DNA of 64,000 bases from Cytophagales bacterium. Lineage in GTDB: Bacteria > Bacteroidota > Bacteroidia > Cytophagales > Cytophagaceae. Positions 18,726-27,301 of this stretch are shown here, piece after piece; the stretch's first letter is position 1; every line of letters begins with the position of its first letter. The notes under the pieces are model-generated. The model was not told the DNA's origin and searched no databases. It saw only the letters and a program-made list of their open reading frames with translations. The translations under genes were made by a program, and so were the position numbers. Location: positions 1 through 64,000 of the forward strand of contig REBA01000017.1 in assembly GCA_004294225.1 (NCBI GenBank). Reading direction: 5' to 3'.

Positions 18726-20009
18726 ATGAAAAATTTTGTAGAAGAATTGAAGTGGAGAGGCTTGATTCACGATATCATGCCTGGAACAGAAGAACAACTT
18801 AATAAAGAAATTACCTCAGCATATATAGGTTTTGATCCAACCGCAAATTCTTTAACTATAGGAAATTTGGTTTCTGTAATGTTATTGGTACATTTTCAAC
18901 AAGCAGGTCATAAACCTATAGCCTTAGTAGGCGGTGCCACAGGAATGATTGGTGACCCTTCTGGAAAATCAGAAGAACGAAAGTTATTATCAGAAGCAAC
19001 GCTCAGAGATAATCAAGAAGCTCAAAAAAAACAACTAGAAAAATTCTTAGACTTTAATTGTGGAGCCGTTTCTGCTGAAATTGTCAATAACTATGATTGG
19101 TTTAAAGAAATTTCATTTATAGGATTTCTGCGAGATGTTGGCAAGCACCTATCTGTCAATTATATGATGGCAAAAGATTCGGTAAAGAAAAGGTTAGAAA
19201 CAGGTATTTCTTTTACTGAATTTTCTTATCAACTTCTTCAAGGTTTTGATTTCAAATACTTATATGAAACCAAAAATTGTAAACTCCAGATGGGAGGCTC
19301 AGACCAGTGGGGAAACATCACCGCTGGAACTGAACTAGTAAGAAAAATGTTAGGAGGTGAAGCATTTGCACTTACTGCCCCTTTAATCACCAAAGCAGAT
19401 GGAACTAAATTCGGGAAATCCGAAGGTGGAAATATTTGGCTTGACCCACAATTGACTTCTCCTTATAAATTCTATCAATTCTGGCTAAACTGCTCCGATG
19501 AAGATAGCTCTAAATATATCAGAATATTTACTTTGCTTTCTAAAGAGGAGATAGAAGCTTTAGAAGTAGAGCACAATGCAGTACCTCACGAAAGAATCTT
19601 ACAAAAAGCACTCGCAAAAGACATTACTATTAGAGTTCATAGCCTCAACGATTATAATCAAGTGATAAAAGCAAGTAACATTTTGTTTGGGAAATCTACA
19701 ACAGAAGACCTAGAACAACTTGAAGAATCTATGCTCTTAGCTATATTTGAAGGTGTTCCTCAAGCTTCTATTAGTAAAGAAGAATATCAAAATACTAGTA
19801 ATGTTATAGACTTGCTGTCTGCAACTACTAACTTCATAATATTCCCATCTAAAGGCGAAGCAAAAAAAATGATTTTAGGGGGTGGGGTCAGCATCAATAA
19901 AGATAAAATCATCAATACTGAGGTAGCACTTAATTTCAAATTATTGCTCAATAAGTATTTACTGGTTCAAAAGGGCAAGAAAAATTATTATTTGATAGCT
20001 ATTCAATAA
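18726..20009 (+). CDS. tyrS: Tyrosyl-tRNA synthetase
   Basis: 427 residues, full length for bacterial TyrS. The class I signatures are [13 protein letters not shown] (the HIGH region) and KFGKSEGG (KMSKS region). The tyrosine-binding segment includes [12 protein letters not shown] and [10 protein letters not shown]. An S4 RNA-binding domain at the C-terminus (about 360-427) contains [11 protein letters not shown]. It charges tRNA-Tyr. Only weak inverted repeats follow the stop. Confidence 0.96.
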   Translation: MKNFVEELKWRGLIHDIMPGTEEQLNKEITSAYIGFDPTANSLTIGNLVSVMLLVHFQQAGHKPIALVGGATGMIGDPSGKSEERKLLSEATLRDNQEAQKKQLEKFLDFNCGAVSAEIVNNYDWFKEISFIGFLRDVGKHLSVNYMMAKDSVKKRLETGISFTEFSYQLLQGFDFKYLYETKNCKLQMGGSDQWGNITAGTELVRKMLGGEAFALTAPLITKADGTKFGKSEGGNIWLDPQLTSPYKFYQFWLNCSDEDSSKYIRIFTLLSKEEIEALEVEHNAVPHERILQKALAKDITIRVHSLNDYNQVIKASNILFGKSTTEDLEQLEESMLLAIFEGVPQASISKEEYQNTSNVIDLLSATTNFIIFPSKGEAKKMILGGGVSINKDKIINTEVALNFKLLLNKYLLVQKGKKNYYLIAIQ

Positions 20010-20078
20010 GCCAAATAAGATAAACTGGAGTGTATTCAAAATCTTATCTAACCTCAAATAACAAGTATCATTTTAAAA

Positions 20079-20420
20079 TTAGATGAATAATTTTAAAGTT
20101 AGAAATATATTTCTTGCTGGGGCATTGATGCCACTTGCAAATACACGGTATTGGGTATCTAAAATATTGTCAATTCCTATAAAGACTTTGAATTTTTCAG
20201 ATAATTGATAACTGAATCTACAATTAAAACTTACCCATGCTGGCATTCCTTCGGGGAGTGCGTATTGCTCATTATCTTCTCCTCCTATACTAAAGTTTTT
20301 GATTAACTTCCATGCTTGATAATTGGCGTAAAATTGAGCGTTTATTTTTTTAAATTCATAATCTAAGGATAACCTCAATCTGAAGGGAGGTATATGATCC
20401 ATAGGCGAAGATAATCTGTT
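20079..20420 (-). pseudogene. C-terminal remnant of a TonB-dependent receptor gene
   Basis: About 110 residues that match only the last beta-strands of a TonB-dependent outer-membrane receptor: an IPPFR segment, alternating strands, EGMPAWVSFN, then GIDNILDTQYRVFASGINAPARN and a terminal hydrophobic strand. Intact receptors are usually 600-1000 residues with a plug domain, and nothing upstream on this strand continues the barrel; the frame instead runs into an unrelated RHS-like remnant and a palindrome. An ATG at 20402 could start translation, but the product could not form a barrel, so I call it a decayed gene. Confidence 0.8.
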
Positions 20421-20423
20421 TTT

Positions 20424-20448
20424 TAGTGCAGAGGAGACCCTTGCACTA
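20424..20448. repeat. Palindromic element at the gene-scar junction
   Basis: TAGTGCA (20424-20430) and TGCACTA (20442-20448) flank an 11-base centre that is itself nearly symmetric (AGG-GTCTC-CTC on the - strand). It sits exactly between the receptor remnant and the RHS-like remnant. It may be a dispersed palindromic repeat or a recombination footprint; only one copy was noticed in this window. Confidence 0.5.
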
Positions 20449-20451
20449 GAG

Positions 20452-20508
20452 GATTTTTGTATTGACCTCTTTGCTTACCCTATTGCCCTGTGTATCGTAA
20501 TTGTAGCG
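20452..20508 (-). pseudogene. RHS/YD-repeat remnant
   Basis: A 19-residue stretch on the - strand reads RYNYDTQGNRVSKEV..., a close match to the YD repeat of RHS/teneurin-like proteins (YxYDxxGNR). The surrounding codons carry no further repeats and the frame stops shortly after. This is too short to be a gene and is best read as the leftover of an RHS-type locus, on the same strand as the receptor remnant. Confidence 0.55.
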
Positions 20509-20646
20509 TATACAAACGGTGTAAGAAAAATGAGCAATGAGTAGCCGTCTATAAAATGCAAACAAAGCAGACGAGGAATTAAAACCGTTTGAGAAATTGA
20601 TTATTAGACTTAAGATAAAACGGTTCAATAAGCCAAAAAAATAAGC
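20509..20646. other. Non-coding part of the gene scar
   Basis: Sequence between the RHS-like remnant and the next gene, less AT-rich than usual intergenic DNA here. It contains an AACCGTTT / AAACGGTT inverted pair around 20583-20625 and an ATAAGCTTAT palindrome near 20640 that could terminate something, but no coding frame with family similarity. Confidence 0.4.
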
Positions 20647-21096
20647 TTATTTATTGACATCGCTTTGTATATCACTGGCATCTGCGATATACAAAGTTTT
20701 CATAGCTTTTGATTTATTATTTTTCTCGTACACCCATAGTTCTATTTCTGCCTTGCCTGTTTCATTATTTGGAAAAAAATTCTGATCTAAAATACCAGAC
20801 TTTCCAGCTTCTAAAGTAAAAGTTCCACTTTCTTTATCGGCACTATAGCACTTTCCTGGTACACAAGTAGTAACTTTCCATGAGCTGGGTAGATTTTTTT
20901 TGACTCTATACCATTGATACACTTTTTTTTCAGCACTAAGATTCACAAACTTAGCTTCACCAATGATTTGCTCTTGTTTGAAAGTACCTTTTCCATAAAT
21001 AACTTTATCAGGGAGTATTTGAAAATCTTGAGAAAATGAATTTCCAAAACCAAAAAATAACAATAGCAAAGCAAGAAATATGTTATTCTTTAGCAT
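20647..21096 (-). CDS. Small exported protein of unknown function
   Basis: 149 residues with a typical signal peptide (hydrophobic core, likely cleavage near NSFSQ, residue 23). The mature part is predicted all-beta, Ig-like: strands with KFVNLSAEKKVYQWYRV, a CVPGKCY loop that could form a disulfide, and a Gly-Asn-Glu rich end. I cannot assign a family. Its start overlaps the 3' end of the mazG-like gene by 14 bases, so it is probably the last gene of a dtd-mazG-exported-protein operon. Confidence 0.65.
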   Translation of the reverse strand: MLKNNIFLALLLLFFGFGNSFSQDFQILPDKVIYGKGTFKQEQIIGEAKFVNLSAEKKVYQWYRVKKNLPSSWKVTTCVPGKCYSADKESGTFTLEAGKSGILDQNFFPNNETGKAEIELWVYEKNNKSKAMKTLYIADASDIQSDVNK

Positions 21097-21430
21097 CGTT
21101 GTAGGGCTTTAATTTGTCATTGTTTTTATGACGATCATGATCTCTAATAGATTTCTTTTCGAGATTTTTTTTCAATGCTTCCGTTAAATTAACTCCAGTT
21201 TGATTGGCTATACAAATCAATACAAACAACACATCTGCCAACTCATCACCAAGCTGAATTGATTCATCAGATTTCTTAAAAGATTGTTCTCCGTATTTTC
21301 TTGCAATAATTCTAGCCACCTCTCCTACTTCTTCAGTAAGAATTGCCATGTTGGTCAATTCGTTAAAATATCTAACACCGTGTTGATTTATCCAATCATC
21401 AACTATCGTTTGAGCTTGTTCTATGGTCAT
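21083..21430 (-). CDS. MazG-like nucleotide pyrophosphohydrolase
   Basis: 115 residues of the all-alpha NTP-PPase fold. The magnesium-binding acidic motifs are present: EEVGE (ExxE) and, after a loop, GDELADVLF (ExxD). Single-domain MazG-like enzymes hydrolyse nucleoside triphosphates, often non-canonical ones, to monophosphate and pyrophosphate. The start overlaps the dtd stop by 4 bases, a sign of translational coupling; both proteins act in quality control (nucleotides and aminoacyl-tRNA). Confidence 0.88.
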   Translation of the reverse strand: MTIEQAQTIVDDWINQHGVRYFNELTNMAILTEEVGEVARIIARKYGEQSFKKSDESIQLGDELADVLFVLICIANQTGVNLTEALKKNLEKKSIRDHDRHKNNDKLKPYNDAKE

Positions 21431-21879
21431 TTTATATCTTTAGAATCAATAATTATAGTTACTGGACCGTCATTAGTAAGATTTATCTTCATATCTGCTC
21501 CGAATACTCCTGTTTTTAACCTATCTCCTAAAACCTTCATCAACTGACTTACACAATATTCGTAAATAGGAATTGCTTTGTCTGGTCTTGCAGCAGCTAT
21601 ATAGGAAGGTCTATTCCCCTTTTTGGTATCTGCAAATAAAGTAAACTGACTTACAAGCAATAATTGCCCCATAATATCTTGAATAGACAAATTCATTTTA
21701 CCATCACTATCAGAGAAAATCCTCAATGACAGTGTTTTTTTACAAATATAATCGGCATCTTCTAGTGTATCTTCTTCTCCTACTCCTAATAGGACTAACA
21801 AACCTTGACCAATGGAGGCATAAGAAGTGTTTTCTATATCAAGTTTGGCATCTGATACCCTTTGAATAACTACTCTCAT
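21427..21879 (-). CDS. dtd: D-aminoacyl-tRNA deacylase
   Basis: 150 residues, standard Dtd length. The start MRVVIQRVSDAKL, the SQFTLFA active-site motif and the NDGPVTI cross-subunit Gly-cisPro motif are all present. Dtd frees tRNA from wrongly attached D-amino acids and glycine. It heads the dtd-mazG-exported-protein cluster on the - strand and lies 71 bases downstream of the metal-uptake operon. Confidence 0.95.
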   Translation of the reverse strand: MRVVIQRVSDAKLDIENTSYASIGQGLLVLLGVGEEDTLEDADYICKKTLSLRIFSDSDGKMNLSIQDIMGQLLLVSQFTLFADTKKGNRPSYIAAARPDKAIPIYEYCVSQLMKVLGDRLKTGVFGADMKINLTNDGPVTIIIDSKDIK

Positions 21880-21950
21880 GAAATCAAATTTAAAAATAAA
21901 TTAACAATATGTATTATTTACTGGAACAAGACTTATAAAGACTACCAAAT

Positions 21951-22799
21951 TTAATAAACAGCTTTACTAAGCACTCTTTCTTTCCACAATTTTACATATA
22001 TAAATATCAATATCAACTCTACCCCACAGGCTACACTCATTGCCGCTGCAATAGCACTATCTAGAAATACTGCCAAATAATATCCAGATATAGCTCCTAT
22101 AATACCAATAAGACAAGCATAAATCAGCATTCGCTGAAGACTATGCGTAATCAGATAAGCTGCGGCAGGAGGAATAATTAAGAATGAAACAACTAATATA
22201 GAACCTACAGACTCAAAAGAAGCTACAGTAGTAAGCGATACAAAGCCCATTAATAAATACTGCCACAAAGCTCCCATAATACCCACAGAACTTGCAAAAG
22301 CTAAATCGAATGTAGTCATCAGCAATTGACGATAGCCCAATACAATAAAGGTAATAATCAATCCTAGTATAATCAACATACGCCAAATTTCAATAGGTAT
22401 AAATGCATCATTGTATAAACCCAAATAACCAATCTCTCCATAAAGCACACAATCTTGGTCTAAATCAATTTTATTAGCAAACAAAGAAATTAGAATCACA
22501 CCAATAGCAAAAAAACCTGTAAACATAACGCCTGTAGCAGCATCTTGCTGTAACTTTATTTTTTTACTCAAAAATTCAATGGAAAAAGTTGTTAGCAGCC
22601 CAGCAACTGTAGCACCTATAAGCATAGCCGTATGATCTCTTTCACCAGAAACGATATAAGAAATTACAATTCCTGGTAGTACAGCATGAGCTATGGCATC
22701 TCCAAGCATGGTCATTTTTCTAAGCAACAAAAAACAACCCAACAAGGCACAACAAGATGCAATTAATGAGCCTAAAATAATGATGTATAAAGGTTGCAT
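21951..22799 (-). CDS. Metal ABC transporter permease (TroD/MntB type)
   Basis: 282 residues, eight to nine transmembrane helices, with the ABC-3 family hallmarks: an ALLGCFLLLRKMTMLGDAIAHAVLPGI N-terminal region and a late FESVGSILVVSFLIIPPAAAYL segment. It imports manganese, zinc or iron with the ATPase and lipoprotein encoded upstream. It is the last gene of the five-gene operon 26456-21951 and starts 4 bases after the fused permease gene. It has no extra C-terminal domain, unlike its neighbour. Confidence 0.92.
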   Translation of the reverse strand: MQPLYIIILGSLIASCCALLGCFLLLRKMTMLGDAIAHAVLPGIVISYIVSGERDHTAMLIGATVAGLLTTFSIEFLSKKIKLQQDAATGVMFTGFFAIGVILISLFANKIDLDQDCVLYGEIGYLGLYNDAFIPIEIWRMLIILGLIITFIVLGYRQLLMTTFDLAFASSVGIMGALWQYLLMGFVSLTTVASFESVGSILVVSFLIIPPAAAYLITHSLQRMLIYACLIGIIGAISGYYLAVFLDSAIAAAMSVACGVELILIFIYVKLWKERVLSKAVY

Positions 22800-22803
22800 A
22801 TTG

Positions 22804-24096
22804 TTAATCTTTATAAGGTATTTCCATTTGATGAGGATCTACTTTGGGGTAGCCAAGTAGTTCTGTTAATTTGTCCTCGATTTCAGGAGTAATTAAATGC
22901 TCTATTGTTTCGGCATCATCGTGCACATGGTCAGGAGATAAATGCAAGAATTGAGTTAGGTATATTTCCCAAAGCCTATGAAGCCTAGTTATTCTTTGAC
23001 CTTTGATTTTTCCCTCTTTACTCAATTTCCATGATTCATCACTCTGAATCAAATAGCCTTTATTTTTTAATTGTTTCAAGCCTTTATTTAATTGGAAATT
23101 TTGAAATATTTTTTTCTCTAGAATATCTTTTTTTGTAAAATAAGCATCGAATCGCTTATTGGCTTCACCTAATTGGTAGATGGTTTTTAAGATATTTTCT
23201 TCTAATATTTTTTGATTGTTTTTTGCCTTAAGTAGATATTTATAAACAATGCCCTTATTAGGCGAAAATACAAATGAAAGTAGTGCAACAATGCTTAAAA
23301 ACATCACTATACTAGGCCCAGTAGGAAGGTTAGGAATTTGAGAAGAAAGATATGCTCCCATAATCCCACAAAATATAGATGCAACAATTGCAATAAATAT
23401 CATTTTAGAAAGACGATCGGTCCAAAACCTAGCAATAGCTGATGGCGTGATCAGTAAAGCTGCCATCAGAACTACCCCTATGGTCTGAATTCCAATAACG
23501 ATAGTAAGCACGGTAATAGCGGTCAATAAAAATTCTATCTTTTCATAGGGAAGACCTATTGATTTAGCAAAAGATGGATCGAAAGAAATTAAAACAAACT
23601 CTTTCATAAAAAGAATGGTAATAACGATTACAGCAATAGCAATTCCAGCCATAATCATCACATCTGATTGTAATAAAGAAGCTACCTTGCCAAATATAAA
23701 ACCATCTAAACCACTTTGAGCAGCGTTATTAGAATGTTGTATGGAAGTAAGTAATAATATTCCAACACTAAACCCTATACTTAAAACTATCCCTAGTGCT
23801 ACATCAGATTTTAGCTTTGATTTATTTACAATATAATCGACCAAATAAGCAGAAAGTAAACCAGTAGAAAAAGCTCCCAATGTAATATAAACTGGATGCT
23901 TAGTTCCTGAAATAATAAATCCTATGCATACACCAGGTAGTGAAGCGTGAGCAATGGTATCACCTAACAATGCACGCTTTCTTAAAAAAGTAAAACATCC
24001 CACTATAGCCGAAGCAGTGCATATTAAAATGATGCCAATATATACATGGTGAATGTTTTGTAATAAAAAATCAATATAAGTCATCAATTTATTCAT
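22804..24096 (-). CDS. Metal ABC permease fused to a DtxR-like metal-sensing domain
   Basis: 430 residues, about 150 more than a plain ABC-3 permease. Residues 1-285 are a normal permease (LRKRALLGDTIAHASLPGV, then a TIGVVLMAALLITPSA segment). Residues about 295-430 match DtxR/MntR: a winged-helix-like part (ILKTIYQLGE...LKNKGYLI), then the dimerisation/metal-binding part HRLWEIYL...AETIEHLI...VDPH. The ExxEH metal-ligand pattern is the same as in the MntR-like protein at 25797-26456. The domain may sense metal to gate transport or tether regulation at the membrane; neither is shown. The start overlaps the ATPase stop by one base. Confidence 0.88.
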   Translation of the reverse strand: MNKLMTYIDFLLQNIHHVYIGIILICTASAIVGCFTFLRKRALLGDTIAHASLPGVCIGFIISGTKHPVYITLGAFSTGLLSAYLVDYIVNKSKLKSDVALGIVLSIGFSVGILLLTSIQHSNNAAQSGLDGFIFGKVASLLQSDVMIMAGIAIAVIVITILFMKEFVLISFDPSFAKSIGLPYEKIEFLLTAITVLTIVIGIQTIGVVLMAALLITPSAIARFWTDRLSKMIFIAIVASIFCGIMGAYLSSQIPNLPTGPSIVMFLSIVALLSFVFSPNKGIVYKYLLKAKNNQKILEENILKTIYQLGEANKRFDAYFTKKDILEKKIFQNFQLNKGLKQLKNKGYLIQSDESWKLSKEGKIKGQRITRLHRLWEIYLTQFLHLSPDHVHDDAETIEHLITPEIEDKLTELLGYPKVDPHQMEIPYKD

Positions 24097-24884
24097 TATT
24101 CTCTATGAGGAAATTCATGCTGTTTTAAAAGATCTCCTACTTTAGAAAGCAAACTTAATTTACCACCATAGGTTTTCTGAAGTAACTCATCAGTAAATAC
24201 ATTTTTGGTGGGACCACTTGCTACTAAGTGCATATTTAGTAATAACAGCCAATCAAAATATTTTTTTACACTTTGCAGATCATGATGAACAACTATAACT
24301 GTTTTGCCCTTTTGTACCATTTTTTGTAAAAGTTCAATAATAGTTTGCTCTGTAGCAGCATCCACACCAGCAAAAGGCTCGTCCATAAAGTATATATCTG
24401 CATCTTGAGCAATTGCTCTAGCAAGAAAGACCCTTTGTTGTTGCCCTCCAGAAAGCTGAGAAATTTGCCGTTGTGCAAACTCGGTCATTTTTACTTGTTC
24501 TAAGGCCTCCATTGCAGCATCTATATCTGCCTTTCTTGGCGATTTGAATAAGCCAATTTTATGGTATCTTCCCATTAGAACAATATCTATTGCATTGGTT
24601 GGAAAATCCCAATCTACACTTTCTCTTTGTGGCACGTAGCTAACTCGTAACCTTACTTTGTCAATAGCTTCTTCAAAAATCTTAACAAACCCTGAACTTA
24701 TGGGGATAAGTCCCATTATGGTTTTTATAAGTGTAGATTTACCTGCTCCATTAGGCCCTATAATTCCTACCATGACTCCTTTCGGAATAGTGAAGTCAAT
24801 ACCCCATAGCACTGGTTTTTTATTATAGCTTACCGTTAAATCATGGACTTCTAAAATTGGTGCCTCTGTGTGTTGCTGGATCAT
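24096..24884 (-). CDS. Metal ABC transporter ATP-binding protein
   Basis: 262 residues of the ABC ATPase family. Walker A is GPNGAGKST, the signature is LSGGQQQR, Walker B is DIYFMDEPFAG, and the switch His is in VVHHD. It powers the two permeases encoded downstream. It starts 2 bases before the end of the spacer with the solute-binding lipoprotein gene, so the operon is tightly packed. Confidence 0.93.
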   Translation of the reverse strand: MIQQHTEAPILEVHDLTVSYNKKPVLWGIDFTIPKGVMVGIIGPNGAGKSTLIKTIMGLIPISSGFVKIFEEAIDKVRLRVSYVPQRESVDWDFPTNAIDIVLMGRYHKIGLFKSPRKADIDAAMEALEQVKMTEFAQRQISQLSGGQQQRVFLARAIAQDADIYFMDEPFAGVDAATEQTIIELLQKMVQKGKTVIVVHHDLQSVKKYFDWLLLLNMHLVASGPTKNVFTDELLQKTYGGKLSLLSKVGDLLKQHEFPHRE

Positions 24885-24886
24885 AT

Positions 24887-25795
24887 TTATTTGATGGCTT
24901 GGGCTATGGTTTGGGTATTATATTTCAACATGCCTATGTATGTTCCTGTTTCAGAATCAGAAGTACCTAAAGCATCTGAGTATAGGCTTCCACCTATACT
25001 CACCAAATGATTTTTCCTATTACAGTTTTCTACAATTGACTCAATTGTTTTGCTAGATATAGAGGTTTCTACAAATATCGATTTCACCTTCCTAGATGTT
25101 ATTGTATGGGTCAGCCTATCAATATCATTCAACCCAAAGTCTGACAATGTAGAAATCCCCTGAAGAGAAAGCACTTCTAATTGATAGGCTTTACCATAAT
25201 AGCTAAAAGCATCATGAGCTGTAATCAAGATTCTTTTTTGGGGCACCACCTTGCTGTATTGTTCATTTATCCAATGATGAAGTATATCCAACTTTGTGAT
25301 GTATTGCTTGGTGTTGTTTTGGTAAAACTCAGCATTCGCAGTATCTATAGACATTAGTTGTTTAGAGAGATAAATAATAGCTGATTTCCAAATCATTACA
25401 TCAAACCAAAAATGTGGATCATAATTTTGCTGATTAATTTGAAGAAGCTTATCTGGTTCGGCACCATCACTTAACTTAATAATTGTTTTATTTTGTAATC
25501 GGTCAAATACTTCGTTCATTCTTCCTTCTAAGTGCAGCCCGTTGGAAACAATTATATCTGCTTCGCTTAATTTTTGAATGTCCCCTTGAGATACTTTATA
25601 AAGATGGGGATCTACTCCTGCTCCCATAAGGGATATTACTTCTGCTCTCTCTCCTACTATTTGTTTTACTGCATCTGCAACAATATTTGTAGTGGCTATA
25701 ATATAGAGTCGATTGCTTTTCTCTTTGGCATTTTGATTGCAAGAAACTGTATTGAATAATAGGAATGTCAAAAATAAAAAAGCCTTAGTTCGCAT
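24887..25795 (-). CDS. Metal-binding lipoprotein of the ABC transporter (TroA/MntA type)
   Basis: 302 residues with a lipoprotein signal peptide (lipobox ending at C19) and the cluster A-1 metal-binding fold. Likely ligands are the His in DPHLYK, the His in DPHFWFD, the Glu in FVETSIS and an Asp near the C-terminus (SLYSDALG). Such proteins bind Mn2+, Zn2+ or Fe2+; the His-His-Glu-Asp set does not settle which. Translation begins one base after the repressor gene ends. Confidence 0.92.
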   Translation of the reverse strand: MRTKAFLFLTFLLFNTVSCNQNAKEKSNRLYIIATTNIVADAVKQIVGERAEVISLMGAGVDPHLYKVSQGDIQKLSEADIIVSNGLHLEGRMNEVFDRLQNKTIIKLSDGAEPDKLLQINQQNYDPHFWFDVMIWKSAIIYLSKQLMSIDTANAEFYQNNTKQYITKLDILHHWINEQYSKVVPQKRILITAHDAFSYYGKAYQLEVLSLQGISTLSDFGLNDIDRLTHTITSRKVKSIFVETSISSKTIESIVENCNRKNHLVSIGGSLYSDALGTSDSETGTYIGMLKYNTQTIAQAIK

Positions 25796-25796
25796 A

Positions 25797-26456
25797 TTAT
25801 TCAGTAATTAAGATATTATTCGAAACTACTTCTGAAATGGTAATTGTCTTTTTGTTTTCCAATCTAATCTCCATAGAACCATCAAATTCAATCTTCTCCA
25901 AAATGGTAATTTTGCAACCGATATAAACTCCCATTTTATCTAGATATTTTAAAAAATTGGGTGAGGTTTCTTTCAGACCAACAATAGTAAGTGTTACATC
26001 ATGTAATGCTTGACTAAGCGAAATTTGTTTTTTAATTATTATCTCTCCAAGCTGGTTGGGAATAGGGTCTCCATGGGGATCTACAGAAGGAAAACCTAAA
26101 AATTCATCTAACTTCTCAATTAATAATTGGGAGTTTATATGCTCTAATTGTTCAGCAATTTCATGAACTTCATCCCAATTGAATTTTAACTTTTCTACCA
26201 AAAACACTTCCCAAAGCCTATGTTTTCTAACAATATTTAGTGCTTCTTTCCTTCCTTTTTCGGTCATATTTACACCATAATACTTTACATGATGAATCAT
26301 TTTCTTATTAGAAAGCTTTTTCAACATGTCAGTAACCGAGGAGGGCTTAGTATTCAGTATTTCTGAAATAGAATTGTTAGATATCCCTTTGCCTTCTTTT
26401 AAAGAAAGATGGTAAATAGTTTTTAAATAATTTTCTTCCGCAAAACTAAGCAGCAT
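25797..26456 (-). CDS. DtxR/MntR-family metal-dependent repressor
   Basis: 219 residues in three parts: a winged helix (EENYLKTIYHLS through KPSSVTDMLKKL), a dimerisation/metal domain (HRLWEVFL, then HEIAEQLEH and VDPHGDPIP), and a C-terminal FeoA/SH3-like domain (about 145-219). It would repress its own operon when metal is plentiful. A DtxR-type dyad lies immediately upstream at 26482-26505. First gene of the metal-uptake operon on the - strand. Confidence 0.92.
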   Translation of the reverse strand: MLLSFAEENYLKTIYHLSLKEGKGISNNSISEILNTKPSSVTDMLKKLSNKKMIHHVKYYGVNMTEKGRKEALNIVRKHRLWEVFLVEKLKFNWDEVHEIAEQLEHINSQLLIEKLDEFLGFPSVDPHGDPIPNQLGEIIIKKQISLSQALHDVTLTIVGLKETSPNFLKYLDKMGVYIGCKITILEKIEFDGSMEIRLENKKTITISEVVSNNILITE

Positions 26457-26481
26457 ATCTTTTTTCTGCTAATATAAAAAT

Positions 26482-26512
26482 ATATTTTAGATTTACCTAA
26501 AATATATTTTAG
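26482..26512. promoter_or_regulatory. DtxR/MntR-type operator upstream of the metal-uptake operon
   Basis: ATATTTTAG (26482-26490), a 6-base spacer, CTAAAATAT (26497-26505): 9-base perfect arms. The core TTTAG-N6-CTAAA resembles DtxR-family boxes. It overlaps a second perfect palindrome, CTAAAATA-TATTTTAG (26497-26512). It lies 26 bases upstream of the repressor start codon, as expected for autoregulation by the first gene of the operon. Confidence 0.65.
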
Positions 26513-26530
26513 AAAGCAAAATAAATTTAT

Positions 26531-27301
26531 TTAAATCTGCTTTTCTGGAAGGTATTTCCAGTAGCGTTTGGGGACGTGTTGTATATGCAGTTTTGTATTC
26601 TTTCGGCTTTCAATATTGGTATTCTTAAAATAGTTCTTCCATAAAGCTTGAAACAATTTTTCCTCAGGATCAAGGTCAATATTTACAGCAATAGCATCTG
26701 ATTTGATAGAACATGGCTGAATTAACACTTCGTTAATTTCTTGATTAGTAGAATTATAATTAACACCATAATTTCGCTTGGTATCATATATAACCCAATC
26801 TTGTGATGAATATCTATTTTTAAAATGTGGTATCAGAATTGGTAAAACATTAAAATCGGGATTAATATTTGCAAAAAATAATTGATTGCCAATGTTTTCA
26901 AATCGAACAAAGGCTTCAAATCGGTGTTTCTCTCTATGCACTCTTTTTGCAATCTTCGTTATTTCTAAAATTGTTGGGTTACCGAAGTCTTGCTCAACAG
27001 AGGTTTTAGAGGCAAATACTGTTTGGGCAAATTTTAGCAACAAATTTTCTACCAAAGGCAATTCTGATAAGAAAGTAAAGTAGAACTTTTTCATCCCTTG
27101 TTGGCTAAGTTTATCTTTCAGTCCATTGTATACTCTTTTTGACTTCTCATTATCATTCACTACATCCACTATCTCATCAAAAATCAATGGACTAAGTAGT
27201 TTTTTATTAATGATATTAGCTTCATAAGTTTTTCTTTCATAGACTTCAAAAATAGCAGCTAGTAAACCCGTAAAAGTGCCATCATAGGAAAAATAAGTCA
27301 T
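26531..27301 (-). CDS. DUF4130 / TIGR03915-type protein, partner of radical SAM protein
   Basis: 256 residues matching the DUF4130 family, which in some bacteria is fused to a uracil-DNA glycosylase domain and nearly always lies beside a TIGR03916 radical SAM protein. Visible features are the YSYDGTFTGLLAAIFEVYE-like N-terminus, a Lys/Arg-rich VHREKHRFEAFVRFEN core, and a C-terminal WKNYFKNTNIESRKN...VPKRYWKYLPE part. The gene overlaps the radical SAM gene by 4 bases. A DNA modification or repair role has been suggested for the pair from context; I know of no demonstrated reaction. Confidence 0.85.
   Translation of the reverse strand: MTYFSYDGTFTGLLAAIFEVYERKTYEANIINKKLLSPLIFDEIVDVVNDNEKSKRVYNGLKDKLSQQGMKKFYFTFLSELPLVENLLLKFAQTVFASKTSVEQDFGNPTILEITKIAKRVHREKHRFEAFVRFENIGNQLFFANINPDFNVLPILIPHFKNRYSSQDWVIYDTKRNYGVNYNSTNQEINEVLIQPCSIKSDAIAVNIDLDPEEKLFQALWKNYFKNTNIESRKNTKLHIQHVPKRYWKYLPEKQI

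Noticed and set aside
20079-20402. A complete 107-codon outer-membrane protein gene
   Set aside because: The sequence matches only the extreme C-terminal strands of TonB-dependent receptors; a stand-alone product could not form a barrel and lacks a signal peptide.
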